Assembly: GCA_022825725.1 (NCBI GenBank)
Contig: JAJDWE010000031.1
Coordinates: forward strand, 1 to 64,000
Source of the DNA: Gemmatimonadota bacterium
GTDB taxonomy: Bacteria > Gemmatimonadota > Gemmatimonadetes > Palauibacterales > Palauibacteraceae
Reading direction: 5' to 3'
Length of the DNA stretch: 64,000 nt
Shown here: in pieces, positions 41,938 to 53,117 of the stretch
Layout of the letters: the number at the start of each line of letters is the position of its first letter
Numbering within the stretch: the stretch's first letter is position 1
Made by a program: the position numbers and the translations under genes
Notes under the pieces: generated by a model
What the model saw: only the letters and a program-made list of their open reading frames with translations
The model's database searches: none
Told to the model about the DNA's origin: nothing

Positions 41938-43757
41938 CGGCCTCCTCCATCCAGTTCGGCGAGCATGCGGCGCGCGACCGGCGCCAGGGCGCTCCGCGGA
42001 TACCCCACGATGAGCTGTTCGAGCCAGGAAGCGGCGGCGGCGGGCGCGGACGCGCGTGCAAGATCCAGGAGAGCCGCGGGGGCCTCGGGGCTTCCCGGGT
42101 GCTGAAGAACGATCTGGCGCCGCAGGGCGTCGGCGATGCGGGCCTGCCCGGCCGCGGCGGCCGCGTCCGCGAGGAAGCTCAGAACAACGGACCGGCCGCT
42201 CGATGCCGGCCGGCCGGCCAGGTCGCGGAGCGCCGGACTCGGATCGAACACCTCGGGAGAGGCGAGGAGGCCGAGGGCGGCGGCGCCCACGATGCGGATC
42301 TCCGCCGTGTCCGCCGCCTGCACCAGAGTCAGCAGCTGGAGTCGCCGCGTGCGTTCGGCCGCTCCGATCTCCGCCTCGCGGACGCTCCGGCTCGCCCGCT
42401 CCCGCGCCGAATCGGGCCGGCCCGCGTACAGCGCCAGCCGCGCCGCCGCGGCGTCGAGCCGCCCCGACGAGGCGACGCGAATCCGTTCCCGCGCGTCCGC
42501 CACCAACGTCTCCGCCGTGTCGAGATCGCCAGCCCGGGCGTGGCCGAGCGCGAGCTCCCCCCGCATCCCGGCCTCGGCCGTCGCGGAGTCCGGGTATTGC
42601 CTCACATAGCGGTCCAGCACCGAGGCCGCGTCATCGAGCGAGGCGGGGTTGGCCGCGAGAAGGCCGAACAGGCGGCGCGACGCCAGCTGATGAGGACCGT
42701 CACCGGGAGTGCTCTCGCGCATCAGTGCCTCCAGCACGCCTCGCGCCGACGCCGTATCTCCCGCGGCCAGCGCCTGGTCGCCGGAGAGCGCGAGCCAGCG
42801 CAGGCGGTCCACCGATCGCGCGCTCAGGTCGACGAGCCGCCGCGCGGCCCATGCGATCTCGCCGGGGAGCACCGCCGCCTCCGCTTCGCGCACGTACTCC
42901 CGCAGGAAAGCGGCGGCTTCGGTATCGTCCGGCGTTGGCGCCGCCTCGACCAGCGCCCGGGCCGCCGCTGCACGCCCCAATCGCAGCGCGAGGATGGCGC
43001 CCGCCCGGGACGCCCGGTCCCGCCGATCGGCGAGGCGCGCGCGCAGCCGCTCGAAGGAGGCCGCATGGGCGCCGGACCCTTCGGCCCCGGTCGCCCGGAG
43101 GCCCGCTTCCACCTCGTCCGTCGCCGGCGGCGTGAGAGCGAGAAGTCCGACCCAGGCCGCGGCCAGGCGATCGCCGTCCCCGACCGCGAGGAGGAGGTCG
43201 GCGAAGCGCGCGAGGAGTTCCCTGCCGGGGTCTGCCGCGTCGTCGAGCGTCCGGATCGCCCCTGCCGAGTCCCCCGCCGCGAGCTGGACGTCGGCGCGGC
43301 CCAGCCGCGCCGCGGAGAGTTGAGGGGCCTCCTCAAGCCAGCGGTCGCTCACGGCGAGGGCCGAATCGAGCATCCCCGCCCCGGTCAGCCCCCGCACCCA
43401 CCACAGCCGGGCGATCTCCCCGTCAGGCGCCGCGACAACCGCGGCTTCGGCGTACGGCACGAGCGCGGCGGACTCACCCGACTCCAGGGCCAGTTCGCCG
43501 AGCAATTCGAGCGCACGCGCCGACGCGGGCGCCCGATCGAGGTGCTCGCGCAGGGCGGCAGCGGCTTCCTCGGTCCGCCCGCTCGCGCGAAGGCGCTCCG
43601 CACGAGAGACCGTGCGCTGCTCCGAGGCCGCGGATGCCTGACCGGCCACCTCGAAGCCCGTCGGCAGCTGGGCGCCGCAAGCCGCCGCAAGGAGCGCAAC
43701 CATCCTCATGGCGCCGGGGATCCTGCCGCGGGGGAACCGGAAACGGGGACGGCTCAC
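41934..43757 (-). CDS. Exported TPR-repeat protein
   Basis: A 607-residue alanine-rich protein of tandem helical pairs with the TPR rhythm (for example Ala-Arg-Ala-Leu-Glu-Leu-Leu-Gly-Glu-Leu-Ala-Leu, Arg-Leu-Gly-Arg-Ala-Asp-Val-Gln-Leu). The N-terminus has a basic part and a hydrophobic stretch ending Leu-Leu-Ala-Ala-Ala-Cys, a possible lipobox. Start is GTG at 43757, just after the DUF4175 stop, or ATG at 43709. TPR proteins of this type usually scaffold envelope complexes; partners here are unknown. Confidence 0.75.
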   Translation of the reverse strand: MSRPRFRFPRGRIPGAMRMVALLAAACGAQLPTGFEVAGQASAASEQRTVSRAERLRASGRTEEAAAALREHLDRAPASARALELLGELALESGESAALVPYAEAAVVAAPDGEIARLWWVRGLTGAGMLDSALAVSDRWLEEAPQLSAARLGRADVQLAAGDSAGAIRTLDDAADPGRELLARFADLLLAVGDGDRLAAAWVGLLALTPPATDEVEAGLRATGAEGSGAHAASFERLRARLADRRDRASRAGAILALRLGRAAAARALVEAAPTPDDTEAAAFLREYVREAEAAVLPGEIAWAARRLVDLSARSVDRLRWLALSGDQALAAGDTASARGVLEALMRESTPGDGPHQLASRRLFGLLAANPASLDDAASVLDRYVRQYPDSATAEAGMRGELALGHARAGDLDTAETLVADARERIRVASSGRLDAAAARLALYAGRPDSARERASRSVREAEIGAAERTRRLQLLTLVQAADTAEIRIVGAAALGLLASPEVFDPSPALRDLAGRPASSGRSVVLSFLADAAAAAGQARIADALRRQIVLQHPGSPEAPAALLDLARASAPAAAASWLEQLIVGYPRSALAPVARRMLAELDGGGR

Positions 43758-43758
43758 G

Positions 43759-46700
43759 TCAGGGCTCTCGCCGGGCCTCGGCGCCTGCCGGGGGCACCCG
43801 GTTCAGCCGGTCGAAATACTCGAAGATCAGCGATCGATAGAAGAGCGGCAGCTCCCGGAGCAGGGCCTCCGAGGGTGTCGGGTAGCGGCGTCCCCGCAGC
43901 AACCCCGGATCGATGGGCGGTGGAGCCCCCGGCGGGGCCGTGGCTTCGCGCGACTCCCGTTCGTTGGGGTCGAGATCCTCATCCTCCAGCGAGCGCCCGG
44001 CGTCGAGCATTCGCCGGAAGAGTTGCCGCTGTCGTTCAAGCGTCTCCTGCGTGGGTCCTTCCAACTCGAGCTGCTGTGCAAGTTCAGCCGCCTCCTCCGC
44101 CAGCTCCTCGGGACGTCCCAGGAGATCGCCCTCCGGGTCTTCCAGCTCTCCGAGCTCTTCGGCGACCTCCTCCTGCCGCCGCGCGATCTCCTCGCGTCGC
44201 CGCTCCTCTCCGGACGGCCGCGGGCCGGGCATGAGAAGCGAACTCGTCTCCTGCGTCACGGCCTGCTGCTGCTGCGCGAGCTGGTTCATCTGATCCGCCG
44301 CGTCCTGGCCGGCGGACTCCTGCCCGGCCGCACGCGCCGCTTCCTCGCTCGCCAGGAGATGTCGGGCCAGCGAGTTCAGCGACTCCTGGATGCCCTCGAC
44401 CTCCGCCCGGGACGGGAGACGCCGCGCACCATCGCCTGCGAGCCGGTCCAGCAGCTGATCCATGCGGGCCGCCGCCTCGCCCGCCGCCGCTCCCGTCCGC
44501 TGGTCCAGCATGGCGGCTTCGTTCCCGGCCTCCGAGAGTCTCTCGACCAGATTCTCCAACCCCTGGCGCACAGCGCCCTGCCGCGCACGCCAGGATGCCG
44601 GATCCGCGGCATTCTCGCCGCGCGTCGCCTCCGAAAGGCGGCCCTCCTCTTCCGACAGCGCGAGCGCCTCGCTGCGCGCGCGGGCCAGCGACTCGACGGC
44701 GGCCTCTCCCTGCTCCCCGCTCATCTCCCGCTGCGCCGAGCCGAGGGCACCCGCCGCCTGTTCGAGCGCCTCCGCGGCCTCCTCCGCCGCCTGCCGCTCC
44801 GTTTCGCCGACCTCGCCCGGCGCCCCGGATGGGGACTGCTCGGCTCCGCTCTGCGCGTCGGCCATCTTCCCCAGGGCCTCCTGCGTGCGCTCACCGGCGG
44901 CCCGTGCCGAATCCGCCGCCGCCTCCCGGTCCGCCGCCGCAAGCTCCGCCTCCAGCTCCGCCAGACGCTCCGCCAGCGCTTCGGCCTGTTCGACGAGCGC
45001 CTCCTGACCTTCCTGGAACGCCTCGGAATCCGTCTCCCCGGCCACGTCCCTCTGCTCCTGCGCCAACTCGTCCGCGTTGGCCTGTGCCGACTTCATCGCC
45101 TGTTCGAGCGCAGCCTGCTCGAGCATTCCGAGCGTCTGGTCGACCTGCTCCCGAAGATTTTCGTAGTCCCCGGCGAGCTGTTCGAGCGCTTCCCGGACCG
45201 CTTCCGGGTCCAGCTCCCGCAACGCTTCCGCGAGCGCCTCGATCTGCTCCTCGAGTCCGCTCTCGGACAGCTCCTCGTAACGTTCGGCCAGACGCCGCAA
45301 CTGCTCCTGCAGCGCCGGGTCGGAGAGCGGCGAGGCTTCGAGTTCCTCCTGAAGAGCCTGGAGCTGCTCCTCGACGCCCTCGAACTCCTCCTCCGACCGT
45401 TGCGCTTCATCGAGCACGCTCCGCGCCTCTTCCGTGGCCTCGAACCGGACGTCCTCGCTGTCGTCCCCCTCGGCATCCGTCTGCCGGGCCGCGTCGGCCG
45501 CCGCCTCGGCCAGCGCCTCCAGATTCTCCTCCAGGGCCTGCGCCGCTTCGGACAAGGCCTCGGTCTGATCCGCGCGCTGATCCCGAATCTCCGTGAAGGT
45601 CGGAACGCGAAGCAGAAAAACGTCTGAAAGCGCGGGCCCCCTGGCCGGGTGTCCGTCGAAGGCCTCGAAACGGTAGAACAGCGTGTCCCCGGGAAGGAAG
45701 GACTCCGCGCTGCGGTCGAGCAGGTGCCGGAAGACGGCCCGCGCGGCCCCGGCGGGGTCGGGGGAAAGCGCCTCCCGCCGCTCCGCGCTTTCGCTGCCCA
45801 GCCCCGAGCGCCAGCTGCGGACAAAGGCGCGGCGGAGGCCGATATCGTCCTCGATGTCCACGATAACCGGCATCACGCGCTCGTAGCCCAGGGTCGTATC
45901 CGGTGCGGGATAGAGGAGGTGGATGCGCGGCTGGAGATCGGGGACGACGAGCACCCGGATCGGGTCCGGGGCGATGGGCGCGCCCAGCGACGACTCCGCC
46001 CGAAGTTCCCACGCCCAGGCGCCCGTCCGCTCGGGGACCCACGACGCGGCGAACTGCGACCCTGCGACCTGGAGCGGGATTCGGGCTGCCACCTCGCCGG
46101 TCTCGCCGTCGCCGGGCTCCCATGCGAGGGCCCCGTCATCGAGTGGGAGGTTCGTTTCACCGCTCAACCGCAACGTCGTACCCTCCGGCGCCACGAGCGG
46201 CGGAATCCGCCCGCGGTAGCGCTCCGATCCGCGCCCGAGATAGGCCGGGAACTCGACGGTCAGCTGGAGATCCTGGACAAGAAGCGGCTCGAGGGGACGG
46301 ACGCGCAGGGTGTCGCTCGAAAAGCCCTCGGCGTCTTCGGCCCACACCGCCGTGGGAGAGATGATCGGGGCGGTGCGGCCCTCCGCCGAACCGGCCGCCG
46401 ATACATCGAGCAGGATCCGTTCGGGCGCCCGGCCCGCCGCGCGCCACACCAGGTCGACCCGGTCGCGGCCAGCGGCCGAGATCGACACCACCGCCGCATC
46501 TCCGCGCGGCACGCCGGTCTCGCCGGTCACGCCGAGGGGGGGGAGCGGCGCCGGGAAGGCTGTGCGCCACGGCGCGCCCAGCGCCGCGGCGGCGGAGAAG
46601 GTAGGCTGCGGCCGCAGCAGGGCGGCGACGGAGGTCGCGAGCAGCATGAGCGCCACGGCAACGCCCGAACGGCGAATCCGCCGCTTCCATCCCGAGCCGG

Positions 46701-47124
46701 TGACCGGCAGGAGCCCGCGCGACGCCGCACTCCCCAGCGCCTCGGATACGCGCGTGCGGTGGAGAGCGGCCAATCCGGCGCCCGCCGCCGCCTCCGCCCC
46801 TTCCAGTTCGATCGCGGAGCGCACATCGCCGGCCCCCAGGCCCGCTGCAGCGTCCGCCTCCTCCGCCACCGCGTGCGGATGCAGCGCGTGCCAGACGCGG
46901 CGGGCGATCCACACGAGCCCGGCGAGGCCGGCCCACAGCACGAAGGCGAGGGCGAGCGGAACGAGCGAGCCACGGCCCTCCCGGACGGAAACCGGAAGCA
47001 GGGAAAGGACGAGGATCAGCGCTCCACCCAGCGTGACGGCTGAAGCCGCCGCCGTCCCGGCGACGCGCGCCCGGGCCGCTGCGCAGGCGGCGGTCAACCG
47101 TTCGAAGCCGAATCCGTCACTCAT
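43759..47124 (-). CDS. DUF4175-family membrane protein with giant coiled coil
   Basis: A 1,121-residue protein. Two transmembrane helices lie near the N-terminus (about residues 25-80) and a third near 155-175; Ig-like beta segments fill 200-500, then about 500 residues of Glu/Ala/Gln-rich heptad coiled coil with runs such as Gln-Glu-Glu-Leu-Glu. The C-terminal 60 residues have Gly-Arg-Arg-Tyr-Pro-Thr-Pro and Tyr-Arg-Ser-Leu-Ile-Phe-Glu-Tyr-Phe-Asp. This architecture matches DUF4175. ATG at 47124 overlaps rsmI by 4 nt; the longer open frame is a shadow. It probably spans the periplasm. Confidence 0.82.
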   Translation of the reverse strand: MSDGFGFERLTAACAAARARVAGTAAASAVTLGGALILVLSLLPVSVREGRGSLVPLALAFVLWAGLAGLVWIARRVWHALHPHAVAEEADAAAGLGAGDVRSAIELEGAEAAAGAGLAALHRTRVSEALGSAASRGLLPVTGSGWKRRIRRSGVAVALMLLATSVAALLRPQPTFSAAAALGAPWRTAFPAPLPPLGVTGETGVPRGDAAVVSISAAGRDRVDLVWRAAGRAPERILLDVSAAGSAEGRTAPIISPTAVWAEDAEGFSSDTLRVRPLEPLLVQDLQLTVEFPAYLGRGSERYRGRIPPLVAPEGTTLRLSGETNLPLDDGALAWEPGDGETGEVAARIPLQVAGSQFAASWVPERTGAWAWELRAESSLGAPIAPDPIRVLVVPDLQPRIHLLYPAPDTTLGYERVMPVIVDIEDDIGLRRAFVRSWRSGLGSESAERREALSPDPAGAARAVFRHLLDRSAESFLPGDTLFYRFEAFDGHPARGPALSDVFLLRVPTFTEIRDQRADQTEALSEAAQALEENLEALAEAAADAARQTDAEGDDSEDVRFEATEEARSVLDEAQRSEEEFEGVEEQLQALQEELEASPLSDPALQEQLRRLAERYEELSESGLEEQIEALAEALRELDPEAVREALEQLAGDYENLREQVDQTLGMLEQAALEQAMKSAQANADELAQEQRDVAGETDSEAFQEGQEALVEQAEALAERLAELEAELAAADREAAADSARAAGERTQEALGKMADAQSGAEQSPSGAPGEVGETERQAAEEAAEALEQAAGALGSAQREMSGEQGEAAVESLARARSEALALSEEEGRLSEATRGENAADPASWRARQGAVRQGLENLVERLSEAGNEAAMLDQRTGAAAGEAAARMDQLLDRLAGDGARRLPSRAEVEGIQESLNSLARHLLASEEAARAAGQESAGQDAADQMNQLAQQQQAVTQETSSLLMPGPRPSGEERRREEIARRQEEVAEELGELEDPEGDLLGRPEELAEEAAELAQQLELEGPTQETLERQRQLFRRMLDAGRSLEDEDLDPNERESREATAPPGAPPPIDPGLLRGRRYPTPSEALLRELPLFYRSLIFEYFDRLNRVPPAGAEARREP

Positions 47125-47966
47125 TCCGAGGGCGCCTCTTGAACCTGCAAGCTCACGCGGTAGGCCTCGTTCCGGCTCAGACCGAACTCCGTAGCCAGAC
47201 GGTCGGCGATCTCGCGCCGCCGCAGGCCATCGCGCGACCAATGTCGCGCCTCTTCCATCAGGACCGCCAGATCGGGCGCTTCGTTGCCTGCCTTGCCTTC
47301 CCCGAACACGATCGTCACCTCGCCCCTGACCTCGCGCGTCGCGAACGCCGACGCCAACTCGCGCACGGATCCGGCCGTCGTCTCCTCGTGCAGCTTCGTC
47401 AGTTCCCGACAGACGACGGCCGCTCGCTCACCCAGGCCCGCTTCCGCCAATTCGTCGAGGAGTGCGACCAGCCGCCCCGGCGCCTCGAACGCGACCGCGG
47501 TGTCCACGCATGACCGGAGGCTGTCGATCCAGACGGAGCGTTCGCGGCCCCGCCGTGGCGCGAATCCGAGGAAATGAAACCGGTCCGCCGGAAATCCGGA
47601 CACGGAGAGCGCCGCCAGCACGGCGGAAGGACCGGGTACGGCAAGCACCTCGTGCCCCGCCTCGCGGGCGGCGGCGACCGCCCGGAAGCCGGGATCGGAC
47701 ACGGTCGGCGTTCCCGCGTCGGACACGAGGGCCGCGGAGCCTCCCCCTGCGAGGGCCGCGAGCAACTCCTCCACCCGTGCGCGCTCGTTGTGCATGTGCA
47801 GCGACCGCAACGGGACGTTCGCCTTTAGCCGCGCGAGCAGCGTACCCGAGCGCCGCGTGTCTTCCGCGTAGCACACATCCACAGAACGCAGAATCCCGAT
47901 TGCACGCCGCGGCATGTCGTCCAGATTGCCGATCGGCGTGCCGACCACGTAGAGCGTTCCCGTCAC
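47121..47966 (-). CDS. rsmI: 16S rRNA (cytidine1402-2'-O)-methyltransferase
   Basis: SAM-dependent tetrapyrrole-methylase-fold enzyme that methylates the ribose of C1402 in 16S rRNA. Signatures are Val-Gly-Thr-Pro-Ile-Gly-Asn-Leu, Tyr-Ala-Glu-Asp-Thr-Arg-Arg-Ser, and Val-Ser-Asp-Ala-Gly-Thr-Pro near residue 85. I chose the GTG at 47966 (281 residues, Val-Thr-Gly-Thr-Leu-Tyr-Val-Val), with GAGG 9 nt upstream; an ATG 19 codons earlier has no such site. Confidence 0.93.
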   Translation of the reverse strand: MTGTLYVVGTPIGNLDDMPRRAIGILRSVDVCYAEDTRRSGTLLARLKANVPLRSLHMHNERARVEELLAALAGGGSAALVSDAGTPTVSDPGFRAVAAAREAGHEVLAVPGPSAVLAALSVSGFPADRFHFLGFAPRRGRERSVWIDSLRSCVDTAVAFEAPGRLVALLDELAEAGLGERAAVVCRELTKLHEETTAGSVRELASAFATREVRGEVTIVFGEGKAGNEAPDLAVLMEEARHWSRDGLRRREIADRLATEFGLSRNEAYRVSLQVQEAPSE

Positions 47967-48071
47967 GACACGCGTCCTCGTTTCCCGTTCGCCGCCCGAT
48001 GCGCCCGCGCCCCCCGGAGCCATCAGGACCGGGGGGCGCGAAGTGGGGCTGGACAGTAGCGGCGCCGCTCC

Positions 48072-48410
48072 TCAGGCGTGCTCGCGGATCTTCTTCTCGA
48101 GAGAATCCCTGGGGTGCGCCCCCACGAGGGTGTCCACGACCTCGCCATCCCTGAAGAAGAGGATGCTCGGGATCGAGCGCACGTTGAAGCGGAATGCAGT
48201 CTGCGGGTTCGCATCCACATCGAGTTTCCCGACCGTAACGCGACCCGCGTACTCCTGCGCGAGTTCGTCGACGATCGGCCCGACGAGCCGGCACGGCCCG
48301 CACCACTCCGCCCAGAAATCGACCATCGCCAGACCCTCGGCGCCCTCGATCTCGTCGGCGAAATTCGCATCCGTGATCTCGACGGGCCCTCCGTTCGCAG
48401 CATCAGCCAT
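48072..48410 (-). CDS. trxA: Thioredoxin
   Basis: A 112-residue thioredoxin with the active site Trp-Cys-Gly-Pro-Cys near residue 36, Asp-Phe-Trp-Ala-Glu before it, and the cis-proline segment Arg-Ser-Ile-Pro-Ser-Ile. I chose the ATG at 48410 with AGGAG 6 nt upstream. It starts the minus-strand rsmI/DUF4175 group and diverges from the epimerase gene. The 170-nt divergent gap holds no strong promoter that I can name. Confidence 0.95.
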   Translation of the reverse strand: MADAANGGPVEITDANFADEIEGAEGLAMVDFWAEWCGPCRLVGPIVDELAQEYAGRVTVGKLDVDANPQTAFRFNVRSIPSILFFRDGEVVDTLVGAHPRDSLEKKIREHA

Positions 48411-48584
48411 TCGAATCTCCTGTTCCTCTGCCACCCCGATCACGCGACCGGGAGAAATCGCTTCTTCACTGGCTCCGGTACCGGGTCCGGAATACGTTCC
48501 CGCGCGCGGGCACAGGTGAGGTGTCTTACCCCGGCGCCCCGCTCGCGTTCATCGTTCAGGAACTACAAAGGGTCTCCGGCCGCA

Positions 48585-49019
48585 GTGAACCAAGGCAACC
48601 GTATTCCGGGCGCGCCCATTATCGACCACGTGGGAATCGCGGTCAACTCGCTTCAGGAAGCCGTGCCGCGGTGGTCCGCCGTCCTGGGCCAGCCGCCGTC
48701 CGGGGAGGAGACCGTCCCATCGGAGGGCATTCGGGCCACCTTCTTCGGCGAGGGCTCCGGGCGGATCGAGTTGCTCGCTCCCCTGACCCCGGAGTCGCCC
48801 ATCGCCCGTTTCCTCAACCGGCGCGGCCCCGGCATCCACCACATCTGCGTCTGCGTCGACGATCTCGAGGTGGCCCTCGCGGAAGCCGAAGCGGCGGGCG
48901 CGGAAGCCATACCGCCCCGGATCCGCGTCGGTGCCGGCGGCGCCCGCATCGCGTTTCTGCATCCGCGCTCGCTGAAGGGCGTTCTCCTGGAGATGCGGGA
49001 GGATCCCGAGGGCGGGTGA
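48585..49019 (+). CDS. mce: Methylmalonyl-CoA epimerase
   Basis: Vicinal-oxygen-chelate enzyme of 144 residues interconverting (S)- and (R)-methylmalonyl-CoA. It has Ile-Ile-Asp-His-Val-Gly-Ile-Ala-Val (metal His), a Phe-Phe-Gly-Glu-Gly-Ser-Gly-Arg-Ile-Glu-Leu segment, His-His-Ile-Cys-Val-Cys-Val-Asp-Asp and a final Gly-Val-Leu-Leu-Glu metal glutamate. GTG start; the open frame upstream is non-coding. It supplies the mutase at 12-13.6 kb with its substrate isomer although far from it. Confidence 0.93.
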   Translation: MNQGNRIPGAPIIDHVGIAVNSLQEAVPRWSAVLGQPPSGEETVPSEGIRATFFGEGSGRIELLAPLTPESPIARFLNRRGPGIHHICVCVDDLEVALAEAEAAGAEAIPPRIRVGAGGARIAFLHPRSLKGVLLEMREDPEGG

Positions 49020-49786
49020 CGCAGGAGTTTTCCGTCATCGTGCCGACGCTCGATGAGGAAGCGCGGCTCGATGAGACGCTCCGGCGCGCAAGGTCCGCTC
49101 TCGGCCCCGAGGCGGAAGTCATCGTGGTCGACGGGGGCAGCCAGGATCGTACGACGGAGATCGCGGCCGCCCGCGGCCGCGTCCTGTCGACCCGCCGGAA
49201 TCGGGGCGCCCAGCTCGCCGCGGGGGCCCGGACCGCAACCGGAGAGATTCTCGTCTTCGTGCATGCCGACACGTGGCTTCCCGAGGGCGCCGCGATGGCC
49301 ATCCGCGCCGCGGTCCGCGCGGGTGCGGAAGCCGGCTGTTTCCGCTTCGCCATCCAACCGCAATCGCGCCAATCTCGCGCGCGACGATGGCGCTACCGCC
49401 TGCTCGAATGGGGCGTGAACTGGCGCACTCGCCGACTCCGCACCGCCACGGGCGATCAGGCCCTCTTCGCCACGCGCAACGCCTACGAGGCGTGCGACGG
49501 CTTCAGTGACCTTCCGCTCTTCGAAGACGTGACCTTCGTCCGGTCCGTTCGGCGGGTCACCCGCTTTCGCCTCCTCCCCCTCGCGGCATCCACCTCGAGT
49601 CGGCGCTGGGAAGCCGGCTTCCTCCGCACGGTCGTCAAGCACTGGACGTTGCGCGCGGCCTTCCTCGCAGGCGCGGATCCGCGGCGACTCAGTCGCTACC
49701 ACGAACGGCCTTCCGGGGTCACGGAGCCCCGAGTCCCTCCGTCCCGATGCGCTCCACGAACCAGCGGTTCCCATCCGAAACGATGA
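49016..49786 (+). CDS. Family 2 glycosyltransferase, resembling the rSAM/selenodomain-associated type
   Basis: A 256-residue GT-A enzyme. It has Ser-Val-Ile-Val-Pro-Thr-Leu-Asp-Glu-Glu at the N-terminus, Val-Ile-Val-Val-Asp-Gly-Gly-Ser-Gln-Asp, Phe-Val-His-Ala-Asp-Thr-Trp-Leu-Pro (metal-binding motif), Thr-Gly-Asp-Gln-Ala-Leu-Phe and Leu-Pro-Leu-Phe-Glu-Asp-Val. This set fits TIGR04283, a family tied to radical-SAM and selenoprotein loci; selA is in the window. GTG start overlapping mce as GTGA. The last 25 codons overlap, tail to tail, the opposite-strand lipoprotein gene by 68 nt. Confidence 0.82.
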   Translation: MTQEFSVIVPTLDEEARLDETLRRARSALGPEAEVIVVDGGSQDRTTEIAAARGRVLSTRRNRGAQLAAGARTATGEILVFVHADTWLPEGAAMAIRAAVRAGAEAGCFRFAIQPQSRQSRARRWRYRLLEWGVNWRTRRLRTATGDQALFATRNAYEACDGFSDLPLFEDVTFVRSVRRVTRFRLLPLAASTSSRRWEAGFLRTVVKHWTLRAAFLAGADPRRLSRYHERPSGVTEPRVPPSRCAPRTSGSHPKR

Positions 49787-50188
49787 TGAACGGGACGCCC
49801 ACAGCCCCGTTTCGCCTCCCTGTCAGATCCACCATCCAGCGCGAGGCGCCGCCGGCCCCTGCGACAGGATTCGGGCGGAGTTCCCAGGCGCGCGGCTCGA
49901 GAAGGCTCGCGAGCACGAACATTCGCTGTTCCGTCTCGGCCCTCCCCCATCGACGTTCCGCCGGGCCATCGTCCGTTCCGAACAGCCGCGCCATGGCCGC
50001 GTAGTCGCGCAGCCTCGCGGCATCGAGAAACCGCCCGGTCGCGGCCTCCGCGGACACCGCTCCATACAGCGCCGTGCCGTACTCCGCCCCGGCGCCTCCG
50101 CGCGGCGCGCAGCCGACAAGCGCGAAACCCGCCACGACCATGACCAGGGCCGCAACGCGGATCGCGGGGCCCTCCCGGGAACTCGCGG

Positions 50189-50192
<4 letters not shown>
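49719..50192 (-). CDS. Small hypothetical lipoprotein
   Basis: A 157-residue exported protein with a hydrophobic signal ending Phe-Ala-Leu-Val-Gly-Cys. The mature part begins with a short Gly-rich stretch and ends in a beta-rich segment (Ser-Arg-Trp-Met-Val-Asp-Leu, Asp-Gly-Asn-Arg-Trp-Phe-Val-Glu) of the SnoaL/DUF4878 kind. I chose the ATG at 50192, directly after GGAGGAGGA and overlapping the clpB stop as ATGA. It follows clpB, perhaps co-transcribed. Function unknown. Confidence 0.75.
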
Positions 50193-52813
<2,621 letters not shown>

Positions 52814-53117
52814 CTTCTATTCGCAGCCCTGGAGTCTTGCGTCGAACCGCCGCCATCGCGTTGCGGCCTCCCCGTTACATGAGCAATCCCCGTGCCCTGT
52901 CAGGTGCCGGGATCGAGGCCCCGATCCGCCGGAACGGCGGGACGCCCGCCGATGAGGCGGGGACCGGCGCCGTCGGGGACCCCACCTGGTGCCACTTAGG
53001 CAGGGGCTCCGTGTTGACCCCTGCCGGACCCGCGACTAGCGTCCCATCGGTCGACCCCGCCCCATGAGGATTCGATCGTCTCCCGTGTCGGCCCCAGGAT
53101 AATCTGGAGGGATGCCC
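52814..53117. other. Divergent intergenic region between clpB and the OPT transporter gene
   Basis: About 304 nt without a gene. It holds several GC-rich inverted repeats: CCCGCC-GATGA-GGCGGG around 52945-52961 and GGCAGGGG / CCCCTGCC at 52999-53006 / 53018-53025. A plus-strand promoter candidate is listed separately. I searched for a CIRCE operator and found none. Confidence 0.6.
53014..53042 (+). promoter_or_regulatory. Promoter candidate for the OPT operon, overlapped by an 8-bp dyad
   Basis: TTGACC (53014-53019) and TAGCGT (53037-53042) are 17 nt apart, and transcription would begin about 70 nt before the OPT start. The inverted repeat 52999-53006 / 53018-53025 covers the -35 hexamer, as a repressor operator would. 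The -10 is weak. Confidence 0.3.

Noticed and set aside
52814-53117. Possible CIRCE (HrcA) operator upstream of clpB
   Set aside because: No TTAGCACTC-type inverted repeat is present in the region.
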